Assembly (NCBI GenBank): GCA_001298575.1
Contig: LJCV01000248.1
Coordinates: forward strand, 1 to 64,000
Origin: Actinobacteria bacterium OK074
Lineage (GTDB): Bacteria > Actinomycetota > Actinomycetes > Streptomycetales > Streptomycetaceae
Reading direction: 5' to 3'
DNA length: 64,000 nt
In this document: in pieces, positions 15,937-24,670 of the stretch
Layout of the letters: every line of letters begins with the position of its first letter
Numbering within the stretch: position 1 is the stretch's first letter
Translations under genes and position numbers: made by a program
Notes under the pieces: generated by a model
What the model saw: the letters and a program-made list of their open reading frames with translations, nothing else
What the model was told of the DNA's origin: nothing
The model's database searches: none

Positions 15937-17075
15937 GCGAGTTGGGCGACATCGCCACGGGCGGCCCCTTCCGCACGGCCGGGAGCGCCGACGGGCCCGG
16001 GCCGAACAACCCGCCGGACGCGCCCGTCGACGCGGTCCGGCTGCGCGACCACACCGCCGTCTCCACCGCGCTCGCCCTCCTCGGCGACCGTGAACTCGGC
16101 GGTCTGGTCGCCGCGGCGGTGCCGCTCGGCACCGGGATCGGCGGGCGGTCGGCGCTCGTGGAGGTCGAGGGGCGGCGCGTCTTCGTCAAGCGGGTGCCGC
16201 TCACCGATCTCGAACTGCGCCCGGAGCACGTCCGCTCGACGGCGAACCTGTTCGGGCTGCCGTCCGGCTGCCAGTACGGCGTCGGCCGCAGCCCGGGGTT
16301 CGGTGCCTGGCGGGAGCTGGCCGTGCACACGATGACGACCGACTGGGCCCTGGGCGGCGAGTTTTCGGGCTTCCCGCTGCTGCACCACTGGCGGGTGCTG
16401 CCCGACGACGTCCAGCCGCTGCCCGCCGAACTCGCCGACGTGGACGGGGTCGTGGCCCACTGGGGCGGCTCTCCCCAGGTCCGCGGGCGCCTGGAGGCGT
16501 TGCGGACGGCGACCGCGAGCCTGACGCTGTTCCTGGAGTACGTGCCGCACACCCTGCACGACTGGCTCGGTGCCCGGATCGCCCAGGGCGACGACTCGGC
16601 CTGCGCCCGGGTGGAGCGGTGGCTCGACGAGGTCACCGCCTTCCTCCCCACCCGCCAACTCGTCCATTTCGACGCCCACTTCACCAACGTCCTGACCGAC
16701 GGCCACCGCCTCTGCCTCGCCGACTACGGTCTGGCCCTCTCCTCCCGCTTCGAACTCGCCCCGGCCGAGCGGGAGTTCTTCGAGCGGCACCGCGGTTACG
16801 ACCGCGCGTACGCGGCCTCGTACCTGGTGAACTGGCTCGTCACCGCCCTGTTCGGTTACGACCGGCCGGAACGTGAGGCGTACGTCCGGGCGTGCGCCGC
16901 CGGCGGCCGGCCGGAGGGCGCGCCGCCGGTCGCCGCCGGGATCATCGCCCGGCACGCGCCGACGGCCGTCGTGGTGACGGAGTTCCTCGGCCGGCTGCGG
17001 GACGAGGGCGGGGCCGTCCCGTACCCGTACGCCAGCCTCCCCTCCGGCTACAGGAGTTGGACGGCCTCCGCGTAG
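15933..17075 (+). CDS. Protein-kinase/aminoglycoside-phosphotransferase-fold protein
   Basis: This protein of about 380 residues has a kinase-like core. RRVFVKRVPL resembles the ATP-anchoring Lys strand, LVHFDAHFTNVLTD (about residues 242-255) matches the catalytic-loop pattern HxDxxxxN, and LCLADYGLAL supplies a DFG-like metal Asp at about 264. This suggests a small-molecule or protein phosphotransferase of the atypical family. The assigned start is TTG 15933, overlapping the dipeptidase stop as TTGA; no stronger ATG/GTG start is visible before the core. The 3' end overlaps the convergent ABC ATPase gene by 28 bases. Substrate unknown. Confidence 0.7.
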   Translation: MSELGDIATGGPFRTAGSADGPGPNNPPDAPVDAVRLRDHTAVSTALALLGDRELGGLVAAAVPLGTGIGGRSALVEVEGRRVFVKRVPLTDLELRPEHVRSTANLFGLPSGCQYGVGRSPGFGAWRELAVHTMTTDWALGGEFSGFPLLHHWRVLPDDVQPLPAELADVDGVVAHWGGSPQVRGRLEALRTATASLTLFLEYVPHTLHDWLGARIAQGDDSACARVERWLDEVTAFLPTRQLVHFDAHFTNVLTDGHRLCLADYGLALSSRFELAPAEREFFERHRGYDRAYAASYLVNWLVTALFGYDRPEREAYVRACAAGGRPEGAPPVAAGIIARHAPTAVVVTEFLGRLRDEGGAVPYPYASLPSGYRSWTASA

Positions 17076-18127
17076 TGGCAGGCCACCGGGTGGCCCTCGC
17101 CCCGGTCGCGGAGTTCCGGCACCTGTTCGACGCAGGCGGTGCGTTCGCCGTCGGTCAGCCCGTTCGCGAACTTCGGGCAGCGGGTGCGGAACCGGCAGCC
17201 GCTGGGCGGGTTGACGGGGCTGGGCACGTCGCCCCGCACCACGATGCGTCTGCGGGCCCGTTCCTTGCGCGGGTCGGGCAGCGGGATGGCCGAGACGAGG
17301 GCCTGGGTGTACGGGTGCGCGGGGCGGGCGAAGAGGGTGCGGGACGGGGCGATCTCCACCAGGCGGCCCAGGTACATGACGGCGACGCGCCGGGCGGCGT
17401 GCCGCATCACCGACAGGTCGTGGGCCACGAAGAGGAGGGACAGGCCGAGTTCGGCCTGGAGGTCCATGAGGAGGTTGAGGATGCCGGCCTGGATGGACAC
17501 GTCGAGCGCCGAGACCGGTTCGTCGAGCACGATCACCCGCGGGCGCAGCGCCAACGCCCGTGCGATGCCGATGCGTTGGCGCTGGCCGCCGGAGAACTCG
17601 TGCGCGTAGCGGTTGCCGTGCTCGGGGTTGAGGCCGACCAGGCGGAGCAGTTCGCGGATGTCGTCGCGGGCACCGGGGCCGTAGCGGCCGTGGATGCGCA
17701 GGGGTTCGGCGATGATCTCGTGGACGGAGATCCGCGGGGCGAGGGAGGCGTAGGGGTCCTGGAAGACGATCTGCAACTCCCGCCGCAGTGGCCGCATCTG
17801 ACGTCGGCTCAGTTCGGTGAGTTCGCGGCCGTGGTAGCGGACCTGCCCGGCGGTGGCCGGCTCCAGGCCGAGCAGGGTGCGTGCGACCGTCGTCTTGCCG
17901 GAGCCCGACTCGCCGACCAGGCCCAGGGTTTCGTTCTCGTGCAGGTCGAAGGAGACCCCGCACACCGCGTGCACGTCGCCCACCCGGCGCCGTACGACGG
18001 AGCGGGACAGGACGGGGAAGTGCTTGACGAGGTCGCGGACCTGGAGGACGGGGGCGCCGGTGCCGCCGTGGCCGGGCAGCGGGGGCAGGGCGGCGGCCGT
18101 GCCCGGTGCGGGGGCGCTCATGCTCAT
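17048..18127 (-). CDS. dppF: Oligo/dipeptide ABC transporter ATP-binding protein (DppF/OppF type)
   Basis: This 359-residue ABC ATPase has Walker A GESGSGKTT, Q-loop VFQDPYASL, signature FSGGQRQRIGIARAL, Walker B VIVLDEPVSALDV and the H-loop FVAHDLS. The C-terminal oligopeptide-transporter extension (YTQALVSAIPLPDP, then Cys-rich GCRFRTRCPKF and VACHYAE) identifies the Dpp/Opp subfamily. It pairs with the other ATPase to power peptide import. Last gene of the operon, with ATGA overlap to the preceding gene; its 3' end runs into the convergent kinase-fold gene. Confidence 0.93.
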   Translation of the reverse strand: MSMSAPAPGTAAALPPLPGHGGTGAPVLQVRDLVKHFPVLSRSVVRRRVGDVHAVCGVSFDLHENETLGLVGESGSGKTTVARTLLGLEPATAGQVRYHGRELTELSRRQMRPLRRELQIVFQDPYASLAPRISVHEIIAEPLRIHGRYGPGARDDIRELLRLVGLNPEHGNRYAHEFSGGQRQRIGIARALALRPRVIVLDEPVSALDVSIQAGILNLLMDLQAELGLSLLFVAHDLSVMRHAARRVAVMYLGRLVEIAPSRTLFARPAHPYTQALVSAIPLPDPRKERARRRIVVRGDVPSPVNPPSGCRFRTRCPKFANGLTDGERTACVEQVPELRDRGEGHPVACHYAEAVQLL

Positions 18128-19242
18128 GCGGAACTCCCGTTGCTGCTCGGGCGTTTGGGCGCGGTGGCGGCGAAGCGGGTGAGGGCGCCGGTGTCCGCCC
18201 CGGCCGTGTCGAAGACCTCGTCGGCGCCGGTGTCCGCGAGGTCGTCGGCGAAGTGGCAGGCGCTGAGGTGGCCGTCGGTTCCGGTGGGGCGCAAGGGTGG
18301 TTCGTCGGTGTCGCAGACGTCCTGCCGCAGCGGGCACCGAGGGGCGAAGGGGCAGCCGGGCGGCAGGGCGAGCAGCGAGGGCGGCGCGCCCTGGATGGGG
18401 GTGAGGCGTTCCTCGTCGCGGTCGAGGCGGGGCAGGGAGCCGAGCAGGCCGAGGGTGTAGGGCATGCGCGGGCGGTAGAAGATGTCCTCGACCGGGCCCG
18501 TCTCCACGATCCGCCCGGCGTACATGACGGCGACCCGGTCCGCGTGTCCGGCGACCACGCCCAGGTCGTGGGTGATCAGGACGAGGGCGGCGCCGGTCCG
18601 GTCCCGGGCGGCCTCCAGCGCGTCGAGGATCTGGGCCTGCACGGTGACGTCGAGGGCGGTGGTCGGCTCGTCGGCGATGATGACGTCCGGGTCGTTGGCG
18701 ATGGCGATGGCGATGACGACGCGCTGCCGCATGCCGCCGGAGAGCTCGTGCGGGTAGCTGTGCACGCGCCGTTCGGGGCCGGGGATGCCGACCGTGGCAA
18801 GGAGTTCGACGGCGCGTTCGGCGGCGACGCGGGCGATCATGCGGGGGTGGTGGCGCAACAGGGTCTCGGTGATCTGGTGGCCGACGGTGTGGACGGGGTT
18901 GAGGGCGGTCATGGGGTCCTGGAAGACCATGGCGACGCCGCTGCCGCGGATGTCGGACAGGCGGGCGTCGGACAGGCCGAGCAGTTCGGCGCCCTCGAAC
19001 CTGACCGAGCCGCGCACCCGGGCGGTCGCGGGCAGCAGCCCCATCACGGCGAGCGCGGTGACCGACTTGCCGGAGCCGGACTCGCCGACGATGCCGAGAC
19101 ATTCACCGCGGCCCAGCCGGTAGCCCACCCCGCGCACGGCGCCCACGGTGCCGTCCTCGGTGGGGAACTCGACGTGCAGGCCCTCGACTTCGAGGACCGC
19201 GGCGGTCTCGGCCGGCTGCCCGTGGTCGCTGCTGGTCGTCAC
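18124..19242 (-). CDS. dppD: Oligo/dipeptide ABC transporter ATP-binding protein (DppD/OppD type)
   Basis: This 372-residue ATPase has Walker A GESGSGKSV, Q-loop VFQDPMTALNPV, signature LSGGMRQRVVIAIA, Walker B VIIADEPTTALDV and H-loop LITHDLG. The C-terminal peptide-transporter motif has Cys residues (CPFAPRCPLRQDVC), found in OppD/DppD and sometimes an iron-sulfur site. A 40-residue tail beyond the usual end is Ala/Thr/Asp rich. The start GTG 19242 overlaps the permease stop by 4 bases, with AAAGGG 7 bases upstream. It acts with the partner ATPase encoded next. Confidence 0.93.
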   Translation of the reverse strand: MTTSSDHGQPAETAAVLEVEGLHVEFPTEDGTVGAVRGVGYRLGRGECLGIVGESGSGKSVTALAVMGLLPATARVRGSVRFEGAELLGLSDARLSDIRGSGVAMVFQDPMTALNPVHTVGHQITETLLRHHPRMIARVAAERAVELLATVGIPGPERRVHSYPHELSGGMRQRVVIAIAIANDPDVIIADEPTTALDVTVQAQILDALEAARDRTGAALVLITHDLGVVAGHADRVAVMYAGRIVETGPVEDIFYRPRMPYTLGLLGSLPRLDRDEERLTPIQGAPPSLLALPPGCPFAPRCPLRQDVCDTDEPPLRPTGTDGHLSACHFADDLADTGADEVFDTAGADTGALTRFAATAPKRPSSNGSSA

Positions 19243-20159
19243 TGTCGCACCCTTTGCTGCCGGGGGTCGAAGGCGTCGCGCAGTCCGTCGCCGATGAAGT
19301 TGACGGTCAGGGCGATCGTGATGATGAAGGCGCCGGGGATGTAGAAGAGCCAGGGCCGGGTGTCGACCGCCGTCTGGGCCTGGGCGACGAGCAACCCCAG
19401 GGAGGTGTCCGGGGGTTGGATGCCGAAGCCGAGGAACGACAGGGCGGTCTCGGTGAGGATGCCGGTGGCCACCAGGACGGTCGCGTTGACGATGACCGGG
19501 CCCAGCGCGTTGGGCAGCAGGTGCCGGAAGATGATCCGGGCGTCGGAGGCGCCGAGCGCCCGGGCCGCCTCCACGAACTCCTTCTCGCGCAGCGACAGCA
19601 CGGTGGAGCGCACGACCCGGGCGACGTAGGCCCAGGTGAGCCCGGCGACGACGAGCGCGATCCAGTACCAACTGCCGCCGCTGCGCGAGGAGATGACCAG
19701 GGCGATGGCGAGCAGCGGCAGGGTCAGCACCAGGTCCGCGATCCGCATCATGACCGCGTCGACGAGGCCCCGGTAGAAGCCCGCGACCGCGCCCCACACC
19801 GCGCCGAGCAGCGTCGACCCCAGCGCGATCATGAGGGCGATCTTCAGGGAGGTCTGGGTGCCGCGCATGACCTGGGCGTAGGAGTCGTAGCCGGCCGAGT
19901 CGGTGCCGAACGGGTGCTTCAGGGACGGGGGTTGGGAGTTGTCGGGGGTGAACTTCCGGTACGAGTAGTGCCACAGGTGCGGCCCGGCGAACGCCCACAG
20001 CACGATCAGCGCGAACACCACCAGGCTGGCCATGGCCGCCCGGTGCCGCACGAACCGGCGCAGCACCAGCCGGCTCTGGCTGCGCTGCCGCACGGTGAAC
20101 TCCCTTTCCCTGGGCGCGAGTTCACTGCCCGCCGAGCCGGGCGCCTCGGTGTCAGTCAT
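19239..20159 (-). CDS. dppC: Oligo/dipeptide ABC transporter permease (DppC type)
   Basis: This 306-residue permease has an N-terminal OppC-like helix (MASLVVFALIVLWAFAGPHLW) after a 45-residue charged tail. The binding-protein-dependent transport domain follows, with the EAA loop at EFVEAARALGASDARIIFRHLLPNALGP. The segment HPFGTDSAGYDSYAQVMRGTQTSL is typical of DppC/OppC. It forms the membrane channel with the DppB-type partner, whose gene it overlaps by 8 bases. Confidence 0.93.
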   Translation of the reverse strand: MTDTEAPGSAGSELAPREREFTVRQRSQSRLVLRRFVRHRAAMASLVVFALIVLWAFAGPHLWHYSYRKFTPDNSQPPSLKHPFGTDSAGYDSYAQVMRGTQTSLKIALMIALGSTLLGAVWGAVAGFYRGLVDAVMMRIADLVLTLPLLAIALVISSRSGGSWYWIALVVAGLTWAYVARVVRSTVLSLREKEFVEAARALGASDARIIFRHLLPNALGPVIVNATVLVATGILTETALSFLGFGIQPPDTSLGLLVAQAQTAVDTRPWLFYIPGAFIITIALTVNFIGDGLRDAFDPRQQRVRQ

Positions 20160-21138
20160 AGCGGATCCTCGGGTCGAGTACGGCGTAGAGGAGATCGGCG
20201 GCGAGGTTGAAGACGATGACGACGACCGCGGACAGCAGCAGCCAGGCCATCAGCCGGTAGACGTCGACGGTCTGGGCCGACTGGACGAGCATCTCGCCCA
20301 TGCCGTGCCACTGGAAGATCGTCTCGGTGATGACGGCGCCGCCGAGGATGCCGGCGATGTCCAAGGCGGTGACAGTGACGAGCGGGATGAGCGCGGTGCG
20401 CAGGGCGTGCCGGGTCAGCACCCGGCGGCGCCGAAGTCCCTTGGCGCGGGCGAGCCTTACGTAGTCGCTGCCGAGGACCTCCAGCATGGAGGCGCGGGTG
20501 TAGCGGGTCCAGGAGGCGAAGTGGACGAGGGCCAGGGTGATGACGGGCAGCACCAAGTGGCCGACGCGGTCGGTGAACTGGTGCCAGGGCGTGTCGACTT
20601 CCAGGTACGACGACTTCTCCCCGATGGTGCCCAGGAACTGGCTGCCCGTCCGCCGGTTGAACCAGACGCCGGCCTGTTTGAGCAGCACGGCGAACCAGAA
20701 CACCGGCATGGCGAGGAACAGGAAGCCGACGAAGGTGATCGAGTAGTCGGCGGCGGTGTACTGCCGGATCGCGCTGAACACGCCGAAGACCAGGGCCAGT
20801 ACGAGCGCGACGGCCATGGCCCCGGCGACCAGCGTGACGGTGACCTCGAACCGGGTGAACAGGTCGTGCCCGATGTTCAGGTTGGTCTGCACGGACGGAC
20901 CGAAGTCGCCGTGCAGCACGCCGGTGATCCAGTTCCAGTAGCGCTCCACGGCGGGCTGGTCGGCGTGCAGGCGGCGGGCGAACGCCGCGACGGCCGCCCG
21001 GTTGGGCGCCGGCTGCCGCGAGGTGGCGTAATTGGCCACCGGGTCACCGGAGTTGACGACGACGAGGAACACGACGAACGTCGAGGCGATGAGGACGGGG
21101 ACGGAGACGAGGATGCGGCGCACGGTGTAGGCGAGCAT
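20152..21138 (-). CDS. dppB: Oligo/dipeptide ABC transporter permease (DppB type)
   Basis: This 328-residue permease begins with the DppB/OppB signature helix MLAYTVRRILVSVPVLIASTFVVFLVV. A periplasmic loop follows (residues about 30-95), then five more helices with the EAA loop SDYVRLARAKGLRRRRVLTRHALRTALIP. It is the first membrane component after the binding protein gene, separated by 120 bases that contain a strong stem-loop. The overlap into the DppC-type gene supports an obligatory heterodimer. Confidence 0.93.
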   Translation of the reverse strand: MLAYTVRRILVSVPVLIASTFVVFLVVVNSGDPVANYATSRQPAPNRAAVAAFARRLHADQPAVERYWNWITGVLHGDFGPSVQTNLNIGHDLFTRFEVTVTLVAGAMAVALVLALVFGVFSAIRQYTAADYSITFVGFLFLAMPVFWFAVLLKQAGVWFNRRTGSQFLGTIGEKSSYLEVDTPWHQFTDRVGHLVLPVITLALVHFASWTRYTRASMLEVLGSDYVRLARAKGLRRRRVLTRHALRTALIPLVTVTALDIAGILGGAVITETIFQWHGMGEMLVQSAQTVDVYRLMAWLLLSAVVVIVFNLAADLLYAVLDPRIRYD

Positions 21139-21176
21139 GCGGTCTTCTCTCGGAACGAAGGCTCCGGACGGAGGCT

Positions 21177-21202
21177 CCGGCGGGCGGGTCGACGCCCGCC
21201 GG
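21177..21202. terminator. Intra-operon stem-loop between binding protein and permease genes
   Basis: CCGGCGGGCG (21177-21186) and CGCCCGCCGG (21193-21202) form a perfect 10-bp stem around GGTCGA. It lies 57 bases after the binding-protein stop and 39 bases before the DppB start. Such stems commonly attenuate or stabilise mRNA so that the binding protein is made in excess. There is no U tract. Confidence 0.7.
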
Positions 21203-21258
21203 AACGACGGCTCGTGAAAGCCGAAGCTGCTGCTTGCTCAAGTCGCTTGCTCTGGCGG

Positions 21259-23070
21259 CTACTTGCGCAGCCCCCACTGGCCGACGTTGTACGGCGGCCC
21301 CACGATGGTCGAGTTGTTGCGCATGTTCACGAAGCGGTCCTGCACCGCGAAGAACGTCGGCTTCTGGTAGAGCGGCAGCACATAGGCGTCCTTCGAGAGG
21401 GCCTCGTCGGCCTGGTTGAGGTAGGCCGCCGACTTCGCCGCGTCCGTCTCGCCGTTGGCCCGCGCGGTCAGCGAGTCGACCGTCTTGTCGCTGTAGCCGC
21501 CGAAGTTGCCGCCGCCCCCGGTGCCCCAGTCCTGCTGGGCGTTGGTGCTCGCGAAGGGTGAGGCGACCCAGGCGAAGACGACGATGTCGTACTGGTGACC
21601 GGCGAGCACGGTGCCGAGGTCGGCGGCGCCGATGGGCTTGATGGTGATCTTGATGCCGAGGTTCGCCAGCTCGCTCTGCAGGATCTGGCACTCGCTCTGC
21701 CGGATCTGGTTGCCGGTGGTGTAGCGGCAGTTGAAGGGTCCGACCGCGGTGCCGTCCGGGGTCTTCAGGGCGGTGCCCACGCCGGTGAACTCCGCGTCGG
21801 TGAGGTACTTCTTCGCCTTGGCGAGGTCGCCCGAGCCCTGTCCGGTGGCGCTGAGCACGTCCTGGTAACCGGCCTGCCCGGGAACGAAGTTGTGGCTGTA
21901 GAGGGGGGTCACCTTCGGGTCGAACTGGCCGACCGTCTTGGCGATGATCTGCTTGACGTCGACGGCCGTGAAGATCGCCTCGCGCAGCGCCCGGTAGGTG
22001 CCGAGCACCGGGTCGTGCAGGTTGAGGTCGAAGTGTTCCCAGGTCAGCCCGTTGCCGATGGTGTAGGTGACGTTCGGGATGGACTCGACCTGCTTGACCA
22101 GGTCCACCTCGGGCTGCGGGTAGATGCCCTGGACCTCGTTGTTGCTCAGCGCGGTCGGCTCCTGTGTGGCGTCCGTGATGACCTTGAAGATCAGCCGTCG
22201 CAGGGTGGCCTTCGTCTTCCCGTACCACTTCGGGTCGGGCACGTAGGTGGCGTGGTCGTTGTCCACCCACTCGCTCATCCGGTACGGGCCCGCGGTGGCG
22301 TACTCGCTGGGCGGGGTCTTCAGGAAGTACTGCCAGCCCCGGGCCAGTTGGGCCGCCGTCATCCCGGCCGCGTCACCGGTTCTCGCGCCGGAGAGCTTCT
22401 CGGCCACGTGCGCCGGGTACATCGGGGTGCCCGCGCCGAACATGGCCTTCCAGTCGGAGTACGGCTTGTCCATCACGATGGTGACGGTCTTGCCGCCGTC
22501 TGAGCCGGTGACCGACCTGATCCGGTCGTAGCCCGCGGTGTTCGACGGCAGGCACCCCTTGGTCTGGGTGGTGTCGCCGGCCGGCGGTGGCGGGCAGTCG
22601 GTGCCGTCGTTGGTGCGCCAGTAGTAGACGAAGTCGTCCGCGGTGATCGAAGTCCCGTCGTTCCAGGCCGCCTTGGGGTTGATCTGGTAGACGAGGGTCT
22701 GCGGGCTCGCGCTCGTCTGGGTGGCCGAGGTCACCAGGTCGGTGTTGAGGGCGACGCTGAAATCGGGCTGGGGGATGAACACCTGGGGCAGGACGACGGC
22801 GACGGCCTCACCGTTCTCGAAGGTGTTGCCGTTGGAGTCCTGGGTGTTCCACTGCTGGATGTTCTTCTCGATGGCGTAGGTGAAGGTGCCGCCGGACCTG
22901 GTCGCCCCCGAGTTGCAGGTGTTGGCCTTGCCCTCGGTGGCGCAGGACGCGAGTCCGGCGGAGGTGTGGTCGTCGGAGCCGCCCCCGCCGCCACTACAGG
23001 CCGTCAGGACCAGGGTGAGCCCGGCGGCGAGTGCGAGGGTCCGGGTGAGGGCCGATGGGTGCGCGCGCAT
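21259..23070 (-). CDS. dppA: ABC transporter substrate-binding lipoprotein, family 5 (peptide)
   Basis: This 603-residue solute-binding protein has a lipoprotein signal (MRAHPSALTRTLALAAGLTLVLTACSG; lipobox LTAC), then a Gly/Ser linker and the SBP_bac_5 fold. Family segments include TFTYAIEKNIQQWN, the conserved AAWNDGTSITADDFVYYWR, and TYTIGNGLTWEHFDLNL. A pair of Cys residues near the mature N-terminus may form a disulphide. It captures oligopeptides or related solutes outside the membrane for the downstream permeases. Start ATG 23070 has GGAGGGAC immediately upstream. First gene of the five-gene operon. Confidence 0.92.
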   Translation of the reverse strand: MRAHPSALTRTLALAAGLTLVLTACSGGGGGSDDHTSAGLASCATEGKANTCNSGATRSGGTFTYAIEKNIQQWNTQDSNGNTFENGEAVAVVLPQVFIPQPDFSVALNTDLVTSATQTSASPQTLVYQINPKAAWNDGTSITADDFVYYWRTNDGTDCPPPPAGDTTQTKGCLPSNTAGYDRIRSVTGSDGGKTVTIVMDKPYSDWKAMFGAGTPMYPAHVAEKLSGARTGDAAGMTAAQLARGWQYFLKTPPSEYATAGPYRMSEWVDNDHATYVPDPKWYGKTKATLRRLIFKVITDATQEPTALSNNEVQGIYPQPEVDLVKQVESIPNVTYTIGNGLTWEHFDLNLHDPVLGTYRALREAIFTAVDVKQIIAKTVGQFDPKVTPLYSHNFVPGQAGYQDVLSATGQGSGDLAKAKKYLTDAEFTGVGTALKTPDGTAVGPFNCRYTTGNQIRQSECQILQSELANLGIKITIKPIGAADLGTVLAGHQYDIVVFAWVASPFASTNAQQDWGTGGGGNFGGYSDKTVDSLTARANGETDAAKSAAYLNQADEALSKDAYVLPLYQKPTFFAVQDRFVNMRNNSTIVGPPYNVGQWGLRK

Positions 23071-23433
23071 GTCCCTCCTACAACCGGCGGTGAGTCCGGC
23101 CTTGTTGGGGCGGCCGTGGCCGCCAGAGAGCTGAGCTGCGCATATCACCGTAAGGGGACCGGGGGTGTTCTCGCGTTCCCTGTGCATTCCGGGATGGCGT
23201 CAATTCGCGCCCACTTTTCGCACGGTTGCCCCGCAGAACCGCACGCGCCCGGCACAAGCCCCCGGGCCCCGTATACAACACGGCCGCACGCACAACCGGC
23301 GCACACCCACACCGAGTTGCCCAGACAGCCAGCGCAACCCCACTGGAAACAACCCGACTTACCCAAGGCGGCAGCCCAACCACCCAAGAAGCGCGTTCAG
23401 TTGCCGAAGGCACTCGCCCAGCCGACGCCCCTC
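23071..23433. other. Intergenic region without a recognised gene
   Basis: This 363-base gap lies upstream of the peptide-transporter operon and downstream of the Nudix fusion gene. It is less GC-biased than the flanks, with CGTATACAACAC near 23270. It must hold the operon promoter, but no clear -10/-35 pair stands out. A Cys-rich reading frame on the minus strand has codon use unlike the genome and is not called. Confidence 0.5.
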
Positions 23434-24474
23434 TCAGCCCACCGGAACCCCCGCCTCCAAATACAACGCCGCCCCGCGCTCCCGCGCCCGCAGCGCCCAG
23501 CGCAGCCGTTCGTAGCGGACGGGCGGCAGCAGGTCCGCCGCCTCCTGCTCGGTGACGAAGCGCCAGCCGCGCAGTTCCGGCCCGGGCAGCACCACCCGGC
23601 CGGCGTCGGCCGCCGCCAGCCGCCCCCCGTCGAAGAGGAACCGCAGCCCGCCGTACCGGGGCGGCACCGGCCGTTCCCAGTCCACGACCAACAGCCGTGG
23701 TACGGCGTCGAGTTGGATCCCGGTCTCCTCCGCGACCTCGCGCAGCCCGGCCCGGGCGGGCGCCTCGCCGGGTTCGACGACACCGCCGGGGAACTCCCAC
23801 CCGGCCTTGTACGTCGGGTCGACCAGCAGCACCCGGTCCCGCTCGTCGAAGAGGAGCACGCCCGCAGCGAGGGTCTCGGCGGTGGGCTCGGGGGTCTGCA
23901 CGATGTCGCACGCGGGTACGCCCCCGGTGCGCACCCCCTCGGCGATGCGCACGGCGCTCTCGTACGGCGTGAGGTCGCTGGTGTCCACCAGGTGGGCGTC
24001 GGCGGTGAGCCAGGCGGCCAGGGCTGCGCGGTAGGGCTCGATGTGGTCGTAGGACCACTGCCGTACCCGTATCTCGCCGTCGGGGAGGTCGGGGGGTGTC
24101 TCGCGGGTGGCTATTCGCTCGCGCAGGATCGTTTCGGCCGGGGCGAGCAGGACGTGGTGGACGGGGATCCGGCGGGCGGCGAGGCCGCCGAAGATCTCGT
24201 CGCGGTACTCCTGGCGCAGCAGGGTCATCGGGACCACGAGGACGCCGCCGAGTTCCGCGAGCAGCCCGGCCGCGGTGTCGATCACGAGCCGCCGCCAGAT
24301 CGGCAGGTCCTGGAAGTCGCCGACCTCGACGAGGTGTTTGGGAGGCAGCAGGTGCGGCAGCGTACCGCCGATGACCTCCGGGTCGAAGAGCGTACTGTTC
24401 GGGATCAGTTCGATCAGTTCCCGTGCGGTGGTCGTCTTGCCCGCACCGAACGCGCCGTTGACCCAGACGATCAC
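23434..24474 (-). CDS. P-loop kinase-like domain fused to a Nudix hydrolase
   Basis: This 346-residue two-domain protein starts with a P-loop NTPase domain (residues 1-185; Walker A GAFGAGKTT at 7-15) that looks like a small nucleotide/metabolite kinase, with FDPEVIGGTL and the lid-like HHVLLAPAETILRERI. A Nudix hydrolase domain follows (about 200-346), whose box spans residues 230-253 and keeps REVAEETG. Nudix enzymes hydrolyse nucleoside diphosphate-linked compounds. The start is GTG 24474 with GAGGGG 5 bases upstream; it places Walker A right at the N-terminus, as usual. The fusion may couple phosphorylation with pyrophosphate hydrolysis, but this is inference. Confidence 0.88.
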   Translation of the reverse strand: MIVWVNGAFGAGKTTTARELIELIPNSTLFDPEVIGGTLPHLLPPKHLVEVGDFQDLPIWRRLVIDTAAGLLAELGGVLVVPMTLLRQEYRDEIFGGLAARRIPVHHVLLAPAETILRERIATRETPPDLPDGEIRVRQWSYDHIEPYRAALAAWLTADAHLVDTSDLTPYESAVRIAEGVRTGGVPACDIVQTPEPTAETLAAGVLLFDERDRVLLVDPTYKAGWEFPGGVVEPGEAPARAGLREVAEETGIQLDAVPRLLVVDWERPVPPRYGGLRFLFDGGRLAAADAGRVVLPGPELRGWRFVTEQEAADLLPPVRYERLRWALRARERGAALYLEAGVPVG

Positions 24475-24604
24475 GTTTCCCCCTCTTCTGCCGGCCTCCT
24501 GTGGCTTGCCCGCTTCACCCTGCCACGGAAACCAGATCCTGATGAGGGAACCTATTCCGGCCGGGATCCTGATAAAAACCCTCGCGTCCCGAACTTGTGC
24601 TTGT

Positions 24605-24657
24605 GTACGACGGCGTCGGCGCCCCACCGCGGAGGCGGGGCGCCGACGCCGTCGTAC
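24605..24657. terminator. Long perfect inverted repeat, probable terminator
   Basis: A perfect 21-bp stem is formed by bases 24605-24625 and 24637-24657 (GTACGACGGCGTCGGCGCCC at the left arm's start), with the 11-base loop ACCGCGGAGGC. It lies 13 bases past the stop of the small secreted-peptide gene on the minus strand. Streptomyces terminators often lack a U tract; this one should be strong and may act in both directions, insulating the Nudix fusion gene. Confidence 0.85.
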
Positions 24658-24670
24658 CGTCCCGGACGGA

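Noticed and set aside
15933..17075. Interpretation of the kinase-fold protein as an antibiotic-resistance aminoglycoside kinase.
   Set aside because: Only the generic HxDxxxxN and D-Y-G elements are visible; nothing ties it to aminoglycosides.
23145..23387. An 80-codon Cys-rich minus-strand frame (nine Cys) upstream of the peptide transporter operon.
   Set aside because: Its third codon positions are not GC-biased, there is no ribosome site, and the Cys codons come from a low-complexity TG-rich stretch. It could be a chance frame.
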